64,000 nucleotides of DNA from Cytophagia bacterium CHB2 (lineage in GTDB: Bacteria > Zhuqueibacterota > Zhuqueibacteria > Zhuqueibacterales > Zhuqueibacteraceae): positions 16,896 to 80,895 of the forward strand of contig SZPB01000001.1 of assembly GCA_030263535.1 (NCBI GenBank). Direction: 5' to 3'. The translations under genes and the position numbers were made by a program. Position 1 is the first letter of the stretch; each line of letters opens with the position of its first letter. Positions 36,119 through 43,925 of this stretch are shown piece by piece. The notes beneath the pieces were generated by a model. That model searched no databases. It worked only from the letters and a program-made list of their open reading frames with translations, and was not told where the DNA came from.

Positions 36119-36274
36119 CTACTTTGATAATAAATCTGCTACAAGAATACCGAAGTTAAATCCGCTTAAAAACATCCAAAACCGCCCCCAGTATTTGTTT
36201 TCAATGTTAAAATAAAGCCAAAAGCAACAAATCGCACCTATCGCAACCATCAAGTATACAATGACACTAAACAT
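36119..36274 (-). CDS. Two-helix membrane microprotein, 51 aa
   Basis: Start at ATG 36272-36274 (MFSVIVYLMVAIGAICCFWLYF), immediately preceded by GGAGGAAAT, the same leader as the next gene. Two hydrophobic segments (about 2-20 and 29-49) joined by the short charged turn NIENKYWGR. Size, place and ribosome site indicate a real small membrane protein of the island operon rather than a chance frame. It could form a complex with the membrane-anchored 138-aa protein. Confidence 0.65.
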   Translation of the reverse strand: MFSVIVYLMVAIGAICCFWLYFNIENKYWGRFWMFLSGFNFGILVADLLSK

Positions 36275-36439
36275 ATTTCCTCCGCAAACGTTTAATAGAT
36301 TCAAGTTCCGTTTTGCTTGTAAGCAATTGCTATTTTGTTTGTTTTGTCGAATTCCGGCTTACGCCTGGTCATATCCGCTGGATATCGTATGAAAGAATGA
36401 TGCAATAAAGTTGTATTGAATCTAGCGACAATTAACCTC

Positions 36440-36760
36440 CTATTCCAGCCACTCTCCGAACATGCGAAGCCCTACGCGGCGCAGGGCCAAAGGCAGGCGA
36501 TGGCCGTCCCGCGTAGTTGCTTGAAGCCACTGGCCTTCGGGAAAGTCAGCATACGTCAGTTGCACAGTCATACTTCTATCACTCCCGTACATCACGTAAC
36601 CACCTACTAATGGGTGAGGCTGCAAAGTCACCCAAACGTCACTATTAGGGTGCCGATAAATATTAGGGTTCATAGGATCCTGCAAAAGAGGCAGTAACTC
36701 AAAGTTTCGAACCGTTACTGGCGGCCCTCCCACTGACTCCAGATTTTTGTTGAAAGGCAT
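36440..36760 (-). CDS. Soluble DFPExQW-domain protein, 106 aa, first gene of the island operon
   Basis: No family recognised. It aligns with residues about 53-137 of the 138-aa membrane protein: FELxxLxxD near the start and 'DFPEGQWLQATTRDGHRLPLALRR' (partly quoted), FGEWLE at the end. The shared pattern is DFPExQW[IL]QAxTxDGxxLPLxLRRxGxRxFxxWL. AAGGAGG is found upstream of the ATG. No membrane helix or signal peptide. The pair may form soluble and membrane-bound versions of the same ligand- or partner-binding domain. Confidence 0.7.
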   Translation of the reverse strand: MPFNKNLESVGGPPVTVRNFELLPLLQDPMNPNIYRHPNSDVWVTLQPHPLVGGYVMYGSDRSMTVQLTYADFPEGQWLQATTRDGHRLPLALRRVGLRMFGEWLE

Positions 36761-37105
36761 GGTAAACCTCCTTAAATTTTGGCATTCATGATCTTAAAAT
36801 TGGGTGGACGACCACTCGGCTGTCCGAACAAACTTTAGATAGCCAACGTGTAAGCTTGGACTTCAACACACCGAGCACGGTTCGTCTTGCCTTCAGTTCT
36901 ATAGACAAAAAAAGCCCAAGTAACTCCCACAACTTTCTGAAAACGTTACGATAAGTGTAATAGTAAACGCGATCTATCCCTTAAAGCGCCGAAGTATTCT
37001 TGATTGCCCTCTTACCATTGTCGTACCAGCGCCACATCTTCTGCTCTCTCATCGGTTGTTTGAATTACAATTGAAGAGTGAAAAAGTTGGGAAAAGTGAA
37101 ACTTT
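36761..37105. other. Intergenic region at the right edge of the island
   Basis: 345 bases. It must hold the promoter of the island operon (minus strand), but I see no convincing pair of boxes. It has AT-rich stretches around 36905-36960. The missing 3' part of the outer-membrane protein gene is not found here. Confidence 0.4.
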
Positions 37106-38044
37106 TCAACGCCGAAACGACCCCGCCATCTCCCTGAACACCTGAAGATAAGCCTCGCGCTTTTCACTGCCCACCATCCCCAACATGATGTAATAGTTCT
37201 GATCTTCAAACAACATCATCTGATAGATTACCGTTGGCTGTTTTGATTTTGCGCTCATCCCTTTCGCGATGATTTCATAGCCGCTCAGGCTATCAATCAA
37301 AACTTTGACCGGTTGTTCGATTTCGATATCGGCGACGGAGTCATTCTGCAGCAGGCTCAGCTTGGCCAGGCTTTCAGGGTCTTCGACATTGACTTTTGAA
37401 ATCGATTGGCCGATGATAAAGAGGGGAACATCTTCGCCTTCAGTCGGCATGATACCGCCTTTGGTGTAGATGAGCATGTTGGCCATGCGTTTTGCCAGCT
37501 TCATCTCCCCTTTTTCGCTGAGCGTGAAGCTCAAGCCTTCGGTGGGGGAAACGGATTTCTCACTGTCCCAGGTGACGGTCAACAGGCTGGTGCGCAGCTT
37601 CTCGGAGCGATCACTCTCGTGCTGCTTCGGGAAGGTGGCCATAACCATCACCGTCTCATTTGCATTGCCAAACGCCAAAATCCATTTGAGAAACTCTTTC
37701 CCAGCAGCGACTTGCCAGATTTGCAGCAACAAAGCGGTTCGGCCATCGACGGTAATTTCCTCCTTTGTCTGAAGCGTCATGCCCTTTTTCGCCAATTCGG
37801 CAGGCACCGAAAAACCGGCAGACACTTCCGCGAAAGGGCCGGGGATTTCAGTGACCATGATCGAAGCGCCGGTTGATTCCTGCTGATAACCCGGAAACTG
37901 AGCAGACAGTGTGAACTCCGCCGGCGGTGTGAGGCTCACTCTGGTTCCGGCCACGAGCGTGCTTTGCTGTGGCGTTTCTTGAGCGGGAGAGAAGCCCGGA
38001 CTGGTGAGCAGTATAATTGAAAGGAAGCTGCAAAAGAATTTCAT
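37106..38044 (-). CDS. Secreted protein of unknown function, 312 aa
   Basis: The likely start is ATG 38042-38044 (MKFFCSFLSIILLTSPGFSPAQ), a classical signal peptide. The mature protein has repeated 'sandwich-like' strands: about 20-120 ('GTRVSLTPPAEFTLSAQFPGYQQ') and 170-300 ('LFIIGQSISKVNV', 'LSGYEIIAKGMSAKSKQPTVIYQ', 'QNYYIMLGMVG'), an arrangement seen in many proteins of the PsbP/LpqN-like fold that begin '..V.ltpP.gF....F.G....' and contain 'Y..ml'. The resemblance is by pattern only. The neighbouring gene is another exported protein. Function unknown. Confidence 0.62.
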   Translation of the reverse strand: MKFFCSFLSIILLTSPGFSPAQETPQQSTLVAGTRVSLTPPAEFTLSAQFPGYQQESTGASIMVTEIPGPFAEVSAGFSVPAELAKKGMTLQTKEEITVDGRTALLLQIWQVAAGKEFLKWILAFGNANETVMVMATFPKQHESDRSEKLRTSLLTVTWDSEKSVSPTEGLSFTLSEKGEMKLAKRMANMLIYTKGGIMPTEGEDVPLFIIGQSISKVNVEDPESLAKLSLLQNDSVADIEIEQPVKVLIDSLSGYEIIAKGMSAKSKQPTVIYQMMLFEDQNYYIMLGMVGSEKREAYLQVFREMAGSFRR

Positions 38045-38146
38045 TTCATCTGTGCCGTTGATCCAATCTGTTCGAGTATAAAACCGCGCCAGTTCCGGCA
38101 ACGCGCAGCATTGACGCAACTGGCACGCGATTCACTAACGCAGTTT

Positions 38147-38758
38147 TTAATCGTCGTCATCATCGCGATCATGCTTTTTGAGCTTGATCTTTCCGCGCAG
38201 CGAGAACTCGCCTTTGTTCGTTGCCAAGCTGGCCGTTCCCGTAAACTCTGCGCTGCCGCTGGCGCCCTTGAACTTGCCGGTTCCACCCGTAAAGACGTAC
38301 TCGCCGGAAAATGTGACATTGCCTTGTGCATCCGGAGCGCCGCTGATGCCGCTATGCGTGGCATACAGCTTGTCTCTCTTGGACATGGTGAATACATCCG
38401 TGCCCGTCAACTCCGGCGGCGTTTTGGTGAAGTCGACAGTTTGTTCGCTGGAAACCGTGCTCTTGCCCAGTTGCGAAAGCCTGCCAACGCCTTCAAATGG
38501 CGTCGAAACGACCACGGGTATGGCGCCCGCCGTACCGCAATCGACCGGTGTGCCGCTGCCATCGACACAGACAAGCGGAATGAACTGAAAGGTTGTTTCA
38601 AAGCTTCCCTTGATTGAAACCTGTTTTTTCCCTTTCTTTTCCAGGGATGCGGCATTCTCAAGGGAACCGTTTTGTGGCTGCGCCTCGAATGGGCTTTCGT
38701 TGGAACAACCCACCATGACAAGCAGCGCCAACATCAGGAAAAGTGTAAAGCATTTCAT
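38147..38758 (-). CDS. Predicted lipoprotein with beta-sandwich domain
   Basis: 203 aa from the ATG at 38758, with GGAGGA before it. Lipobox VMVGC (Cys at 18). The mature part has a charged linker (about 35-55) and a beta-rich domain (about 60-195) with 'TFSGEYVFTGGTGKFKGASGSAEFTGTASL' (partly quoted), the typical 'F.GGTG.F..A.G.....G' pattern of allene-oxide-cyclase-like barrel/dirigent-type domains. The C-terminus is a very acidic tail (RDDDDD). An envelope lipoprotein of unknown function. Confidence 0.68.
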   Translation of the reverse strand: MKCFTLFLMLALLVMVGCSNESPFEAQPQNGSLENAASLEKKGKKQVSIKGSFETTFQFIPLVCVDGSGTPVDCGTAGAIPVVVSTPFEGVGRLSQLGKSTVSSEQTVDFTKTPPELTGTDVFTMSKRDKLYATHSGISGAPDAQGNVTFSGEYVFTGGTGKFKGASGSAEFTGTASLATNKGEFSLRGKIKLKKHDRDDDDD

Positions 38759-39134
38759 GGATGTCCTCCATTTCGTTGAATGATAAAAGTTATACATCAT
38801 TTGTTTGTTACAAGGAAGTCAAAGATGGTGCCAGGAAAAGCCTCCGCAACAAGCTCGCGGTTATGTAACGATGAACGTGGAAGTTAGAGCAAATAAGCAG
38901 GAAGGAAGGGGCAGATTTGACGTGGCGATAAATTCGCAGAAATTTTCAGGGCGGGCAGATCAACATTGTTCTTAAAGCAATTGGATTCGTAGAAATTTTT
39001 AGCGCGGAGAGTTAAATCTAAAAATTTTTGCGGAATGCAATACGATGAAGGCAAAACCATTAAAGGGCAAAACTATTCTTTCAATTTCTTTAATCGTTTT
39101 GCCCAAAATAGTTTTGCCCTTTGCTTTTTGCCTT
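38759..39134. other. Intergenic region holding a long inverted repeat
   Basis: 376 bases between the lipoprotein gene and the sigma-54 activator. It carries the inverted repeat at 39062-39122 and little else recognisable. Confidence 0.45.
39062..39122. repeat. 16-bp inverted repeat (possible terminator or MITE-like element)
   Basis: AAAGGGCAAAACTATT (39062-39077) pairs perfectly with AATAGTTTTGCCCTTT (39107-39122), with a 29-base loop. An outer pair, AAGGCAAAA near 39046 and TTTTTGCCTT near 39125-39134, extends the hairpin. It lies directly after the stop of the gene at 39135 and can serve as a terminator; the second GCAAAAC copies also suggest a repetitive element. Confidence 0.6.
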
Positions 39135-40718
39135 TTACTCTGCTGCCGGCCTCGCAATCCCCAACTTCGTCATGCGATAGCGCAGCTTCTGCTCGGATAT
39201 TTTCAACGCCCGCGCGGCTTTGGATTGGTTCCAATCGTGATCGGCCAAAGTCTGCTGGATGATCTGCCTTTCAAAATCTTGCATGCGGTGGTTGAGTGAA
39301 GGATTGGCGCTTGATCCGGCGCCGCTGGTTTTCGATCTCCGGAACTCTTGTTGAATATCCGCCGGCAAGATATCGTGGCTCACCGTCTGCTCGTCCGCAG
39401 GAACAAGCGTCACCAGGCGCTCGATAAAATTCTCCAGCTCGCGAATGTTGCCCAGCCAGGAACGCTGCCGCATGAAATCCAGCAGCCGGGCGTGGAACGA
39501 GGCGGCGTGCTTCTTTTGCTCGGCGGCAAACTTGACCAGGAAATGGTTGGCGAGCAAAGGGATGTCTTCTTTACGATCTGCCAATGCGGGCACGTAAATC
39601 GGATAAACGTGCAGCCGATAAAACAAATCGCTACGAAATTTTCCCTTCTCCACCAAATCGCGCACGGACATGCTGGAGGCGGAGATGATGCGCGCGTTGA
39701 CTTTGCGCGCCACGTTGCTTCCCACCGGGCGCACTTCGCCCTCCTGCAAAACGCGCATGAATTTCGATTGCATGTCCGAGGACAGATTCTCGATTTCGTC
39801 AATGAACAGCGTGCCGCCGGCAGCTTGTTCGATCAAGCCTTTGCGCTCGCGGTCGGCGCCGGTGAATGCGCCTTTGACATGGCCGAACAGCTCACTTTCC
39901 ACCAAGTTGGCCGGAATCGCGCCGCAGTCCACTGCCACAAACGGCCCGTCGGTGCGGTTGCTGAACCGATGAATGGCGCGGGCGATCAGCTCCTTGCCGG
40001 TGCCGCTTTGGCCTTCCAATAACACGCGCACGTCGCAGCGGGCCGCGGCTTCAATGGCCGCCAGCAATTGAATGAAAGTTGAGGATTTTCCAATCAAGCC
40101 CGCCCCGGCATATTTGCTGAGCAAACTGGCTTCGGGCATCGGCGCGGCAAAATACGCTTGCAGCTTTTGCACATTGCGCAGAAAAGGCGCGGCGATGGCG
40201 GCAAGCTTTTTCAAGCAGGCAAGATCATCTTCACTGAAGGTATTGCTCTTCTCCTGATTCATGAGCAGAAGCGTGCCGATGATGACGCCTTCACCCATAA
40301 AAGGCACGCACAAAACCGCATGCACCGGAATATCCGCAAAAAATTTGGCGCCGAATCTTTTGTCCTGCTGCAGGTCCGGACTCAGCAGCGCTTGCTGATG
40401 TTTGGTCACCCAGCCGGTGACTTGCGTGTGGACGAAATGAAAATCCGGATTATTCACTTCCTGGCCGGCTTTGATCACGGTCTTGACGGTCTGTCGCGTG
40501 AGCGGGTTGATCATCATGATCAACGCCATCTCGGCGCACAATAAGCTCGCGGCTTTGTTCGCCACGACGCGCAGGATTTCGTGAAAGTCATTCTCTTGTC
40601 CGAGAATTTCTGCGACTTCGACGAGGACGGAAAGGCGCTGGTTTTCGCGTGCGAATGAATCTTGATTTTCGTTGAGTAGCATCGTCTCTGCAATGGTTAT
40701 TTTTTTGAAGATCCGCAT
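39135..40718 (-). CDS. GAF-domain sigma-54-dependent transcriptional activator
   Basis: A 527-aa enhancer-binding protein: an N-terminal GAF sensor domain (about 30-190), an AAA+ domain with Walker A EGQSGTGKE, the sigma-54 loop 'GHVKGAFTGADRERKG' with intact GAFTGA, Walker B 'GGTLFIDEIENL', and a C-terminal Fis-type helix-turn-helix ('LADHDWNQSKAARALKISEQKL', partly quoted). GAF-domain activators such as NorR or FhlA sense small molecules directly, without a kinase. No target promoter could be named. It is a second sigma-54 activator besides the NtrC-like one at 18010. Confidence 0.92.
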   Translation of the reverse strand: MRIFKKITIAETMLLNENQDSFARENQRLSVLVEVAEILGQENDFHEILRVVANKAASLLCAEMALIMMINPLTRQTVKTVIKAGQEVNNPDFHFVHTQVTGWVTKHQQALLSPDLQQDKRFGAKFFADIPVHAVLCVPFMGEGVIIGTLLLMNQEKSNTFSEDDLACLKKLAAIAAPFLRNVQKLQAYFAAPMPEASLLSKYAGAGLIGKSSTFIQLLAAIEAAARCDVRVLLEGQSGTGKELIARAIHRFSNRTDGPFVAVDCGAIPANLVESELFGHVKGAFTGADRERKGLIEQAAGGTLFIDEIENLSSDMQSKFMRVLQEGEVRPVGSNVARKVNARIISASSMSVRDLVEKGKFRSDLFYRLHVYPIYVPALADRKEDIPLLANHFLVKFAAEQKKHAASFHARLLDFMRQRSWLGNIRELENFIERLVTLVPADEQTVSHDILPADIQQEFRRSKTSGAGSSANPSLNHRMQDFERQIIQQTLADHDWNQSKAARALKISEQKLRYRMTKLGIARPAAE

Positions 40719-40820
40719 CCGTTTTATCTTCCAAACAAAAGCTCAGAGAGTAGCGCGCTGGTGTATTGCCCCAAGCAGAGTAACGCCATGGTCTCTGCCC
40801 CGTGCGCCCTCTTCTCATTA

Positions 40821-43166
40821 CTATTTTTTCAAACCTAATTTTCGCAACAGAGCGATAAACCGCGGATCCGAACGCAGTGGGTCCCACGACGGATCATGTC
40901 TGAGAGCAATTACCGCGTCGGAGCGCTCTTCATCATAAGCTTTATTCAGCCATTCGAAGGCCTGGTCATGCTCTCCGAGAGCCATGTAAATTAGCGCGGT
41001 TCTCGTCAGCGAGATAAATTTGTGCTTTGAAATCTCGATTAATTCATGGAGTATCTTCTCCGCTTCGTCTTTCCTTCCCGCCCGCGCCAACGCAAAGCCG
41101 AGCAATCCCATTCGTTCCGTGCTTGAAGAAATGGCGATTGATGCTCTCATTTCGGCAATGGCTTCCTGGAAAAGCGATTTTTGCACATAAACCTGCGCCA
41201 GGAGATCATGCGCCACGGCATTGCGCGGATTCCTTTCGAGGACCTTGCTGGTTTGCTCCAGTGCTTGATCGTAGTTGCGAGCGAGGTAATACAAATGGCC
41301 TACCACGAGATTTACCGGCTGTGAAAACGGGTCGAGCGGCAGGCCGCGTCTCGCTTCTGCAAGAGCCACTTCTGGCGACGCAATGCTCACTAAATTCAGG
41401 GCTCGCCATTGGTAGGCAGGCGCATAGTTGGGGTTTAGAGCAATGGCGCGCTGGAAATCTTTCTCCGCCCCCAACCAATCCCGATCAAAAAGCGATTTGA
41501 TACTGCCCAACGAGGCGTACACCTCGGCGAGAGTGGAGTCTCTCGCCAAGGCCTGTGATAGTATTGCTTTTGCTTTGGGGTAAGCGTCCTGCGGAGCCGA
41601 AAAAAAATAGCCTCCAAGCCTTATGTAACAATCCGCCAAGCCCACATACGCCAGCGCATAGCTCGAATCTCTATCGATGGCTTGCTGAAACGACTCAAGG
41701 CCTTTTAGCATGCCTTCAGCGCTCCTTGTATCCCAGTAATAGCGTCCTTTCAAATAAAGCTCGTACGCCTCGACATCTTGGGTGTGCTGCCTCCGCAAGC
41801 GCTCATTCTCAGCAGCGGTTAGCTTAAGCTGCAAATGCCGAATGATTGAGTTTGCAATCTCGTCTTGAACTGATAGAATGTCCTTCAATTCGCTATCATA
41901 TTGGTTTCCCCAAATGTGGCGATTGTCTTTCGTATCAATAAGCTCCACGGTGACGAAAAGCGCCGCGCCGCGCTGGCGAAAACTACCCGTGAGTATCGCC
42001 TCCACACCAAGTTGATTTCCAACCACTATTGGATCGATCACCTGGTTCTTGTAATGCAAAACAGAGCTGCGGGCAATCACTCGCTTCAGACTGCGCAAAC
42101 GGGAAAGCTTATTGGTGATGCTCTCGGCCATGCCGTCGCTGAGCAACTCCATATCCGGATCGCCCTTCACATGTTGGAAAGGCATCACGGCGATGGATTC
42201 GATAGCGCCGCTGTTTTGATAAACGAAGTAAATTCCGAATACGACGAATAAACCCAAGAGAGCCGCCAGTCCCCTGTACATCATGACGCGAGTTTTCTTC
42301 GAGAAACGCCGTCGAACTAGCGGCGTAATGATTCTTCGTTTTTTGAGGGCATTGCCATCTGTTCGAAGTGCACGCAATTCCGCCAGCATTTCATCTACGC
42401 GCTGGTAGCGTTCGTCTCTATTTTTTGCCAAAGCGGTACTCACAACATGTTCCAATTCCGTTGTCGCCTCGGGACGCAGAGACAATATCGACTCCGGCTC
42501 TTCATTCCAAATCGAATACATCACCGCTGCTTCGTATTCGCCTTTGAAGGGCAACTGGCCGGTGATCATTTCATAGAGCACGACCCCAAGCGCCCAAATG
42601 TCCGTGCGATGATCAACGCCTCTTCCACGCGTTTGCTCCGGCGACATGTACGCGACAGTGCCCAAAGTTCCGCCGGTTTTGGTGAGTTGCATCCCGCCGC
42701 TGATCTTTGCCAGCCCGAAATCCATGATCTTCACTTGGCCGGATTCCGTGACCATAAGGTTGCCGGATTTGATGTCGCGGTGAATGATCCCTTTGGTATG
42801 CGCGGCTTTCAGGCCTTCGGCAATTTGGATGGCGAGGTCGATAACACTGTTTACTGATAACTGTTCACTGGTTACTATTTTCCGCAATTCCTGGCCTTCA
42901 ATGAATTCCATCACGATAAACATCTGGCCATCGACTTCCTCGATAGCATAAATCGTCGCGATATTGGGATGATTCAACGCCGCTGCGGCCTTCGCCTCCA
43001 CCTTGAAGCGTTGGCGTTCATCATCGTTGGCAGCGATGTGATGCGGAAGAGACTTGATCGCAACCAGGCGTTCGAGCTTCGTGTCCTCGGCTTTGTAGAC
43101 GATGCCCATGCCGCCTTCGCCGAGCTTGGCGAGGATTTTGTAGTGGGAAATGGTATGGCCGATCAT
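40821..43166 (-). CDS. Ser/Thr protein kinase with TM helix, FlgO/TolB-like domain and TPR repeats
   Basis: 781 aa from ATG 43164-43166 (MIGHTISHYKILAKLGEGG). Kinase domain 1-275: Gly loop GEGGMG (15-20), K38, HRDIKSGN (129-136), DFG (149-151), SPE (175-177). A membrane helix at about 297-317 separates it from a FlgO/TolB-like region (about 321-455: 'IESIAVMPF...', 'GVEAILTGSFRQRG') and a TPR block (about 470-780). This layout is typical of PknB/HanKs-type kinases in KSB1- and Acidobacteria-like genomes and would pass an envelope signal to cytoplasmic or periplasmic partners. It is divergent from the toxin-antitoxin pair. Confidence 0.92.
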   Translation of the reverse strand: MIGHTISHYKILAKLGEGGMGIVYKAEDTKLERLVAIKSLPHHIAANDDERQRFKVEAKAAAALNHPNIATIYAIEEVDGQMFIVMEFIEGQELRKIVTSEQLSVNSVIDLAIQIAEGLKAAHTKGIIHRDIKSGNLMVTESGQVKIMDFGLAKISGGMQLTKTGGTLGTVAYMSPEQTRGRGVDHRTDIWALGVVLYEMITGQLPFKGEYEAAVMYSIWNEEPESILSLRPEATTELEHVVSTALAKNRDERYQRVDEMLAELRALRTDGNALKKRRIITPLVRRRFSKKTRVMMYRGLAALLGLFVVFGIYFVYQNSGAIESIAVMPFQHVKGDPDMELLSDGMAESITNKLSRLRSLKRVIARSSVLHYKNQVIDPIVVGNQLGVEAILTGSFRQRGAALFVTVELIDTKDNRHIWGNQYDSELKDILSVQDEIANSIIRHLQLKLTAAENERLRRQHTQDVEAYELYLKGRYYWDTRSAEGMLKGLESFQQAIDRDSSYALAYVGLADCYIRLGGYFFSAPQDAYPKAKAILSQALARDSTLAEVYASLGSIKSLFDRDWLGAEKDFQRAIALNPNYAPAYQWRALNLVSIASPEVALAEARRGLPLDPFSQPVNLVVGHLYYLARNYDQALEQTSKVLERNPRNAVAHDLLAQVYVQKSLFQEAIAEMRASIAISSSTERMGLLGFALARAGRKDEAEKILHELIEISKHKFISLTRTALIYMALGEHDQAFEWLNKAYDEERSDAVIALRHDPSWDPLRSDPRFIALLRKLGLKK
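42846..42876 (-). repeat. Heptanucleotide repeat array inside kinase gene 1
   Basis: Four perfect consecutive 7-base units of the form ACTGNNN (plus strand, 42846-42873) followed by ACT. It encodes residues about 97-107 of the kinase (the 'TSEQLSVNS' part), just before the catalytic loop. Confidence 0.7.
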
Positions 43167-43246
43167 GGTCTTTCCATCTTTTTTAGTGCGGTACTTGAAT
43201 CTTAAGAAAAAGTTCTCTACTTTTAAATCAACGCATAGGAGCAAAA

Positions 43247-43477
43247 ATGAAATTCAATCGTATCACGGTTCGCTACGATCAAATGGGTGGCGTACCTTGC
43301 ATTCGCGGTCTGCGCATACCTGTTGCAACCGTTGTTGGTATGGTCGCCAACCGTATGGTCGAGGATGAAATTTTAGCCGCCTTACCAGATCTTGAACCGG
43401 AAGACATCCATGAAGCGTTGTTATTTGCCGCACAAGCCGTGCGCGAACGCCAAATACCAGTGATGGAGATGGCGTGA
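43247..43477 (+). CDS. DUF433 family antitoxin
   Basis: A 76-aa protein of the DUF433 (VapB-like) family: 'RITVRYDQMGGVPCIRGLRIPVATVVGMVA' (partly quoted), with 'DEILAALPDLEPEDIHEALLFAA' forming the helix-turn-helix part. In known systems this acts as DNA-binding antitoxin and autorepressor of a PIN-like toxin. It overlaps the following toxin gene by 4 bases (GTGA). It begins 80 bases from the divergent kinase gene. Confidence 0.9.
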   Translation: MKFNRITVRYDQMGGVPCIRGLRIPVATVVGMVANRMVEDEILAALPDLEPEDIHEALLFAAQAVRERQIPVMEMA

Positions 43478-43845
43478 GATTTCTTGTCGATAATGCCGTG
43501 TCTCCAGTTGTTGCGCATGGCTTGACCGCAAACGGGCATGATGCCGTACATGTTCGCGATCTCGGAATGGCAGCGTCACCCGATCCGCCAATTTTTGAGT
43601 TGGCTGCGCAGCAAGACCGGATTCTGATTTCCGGAGACACCGACTTTGGCGCGCTTTTGGCTTTTCGAGAATCACCCAAACCCTCTTTTATTTTATTTCG
43701 ACAAACTGATAAGCGTCCAACCTCTCAATTAAAACTCTTGCTTGCCCATCTTCCTCAGTTGGATGATGATCTTTCAACTGGATGCGTGGTTGTGTTCGAT
43801 GACGCACGAATCCGAATTCGCGCCCTGCCCATTATAAAATCCTGA
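43474..43845 (+). CDS. DUF5615 PIN-like toxin
   Basis: A 123-aa protein of the DUF5615 (Mut7-C/PIN-like) family. Acidic residues expected at a nuclease site are in 'FLVDNAVSPVVAHGL' and 'ILISGDTDFGALLAF', with further 'DLGMAASPDPPIFELAAQQDRI' (partly quoted). The GTG start overlaps the antitoxin's TGA. Such proteins form type II toxin-antitoxin pairs with DUF433 proteins. Activity is inferred by family. Confidence 0.9.
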   Translation: MRFLVDNAVSPVVAHGLTANGHDAVHVRDLGMAASPDPPIFELAAQQDRILISGDTDFGALLAFRESPKPSFILFRQTDKRPTSQLKLLLAHLPQLDDDLSTGCVVVFDDARIRIRALPIIKS

Positions 43846-43925
43846 AATCCATGCGTTGCGGTCCAAGCCGCTGCGGCCTTCGCCTCAACCTTTAATAAAA
43901 AAATGATTACCTTTACTCATAACCA

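Larger units (their letters stand above)
27802..36760 (-). other. Unrecognised nine-gene operon (candidate novel system / genomic island)
   Basis: All genes read on the minus strand from 36760 to 27802, mostly with strong GGAGGA-type ribosome sites and short gaps. Order: 106-aa soluble protein, 51-aa two-helix membrane protein, 138-aa membrane-anchored paralogue of the first, 172-aa Cys-module protein, 540-aa VirD4/TraD-like ATPase, 905-aa coiled-coil protein, 582-aa protein with two Cys modules, GNAT enzyme, 187-aa unknown. The base composition is lower in GC than the flanks. No integrase, transposase, relaxase, flanking tRNA or clear terminal direct repeats were found. Confidence 0.7.

Noticed and set aside
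27802..36760. Island as an integrative conjugative element
   Set aside because: No integrase, relaxase, mating-channel genes, tRNA target or end repeats were found; only the coupling-protein-like ATPase supports it.
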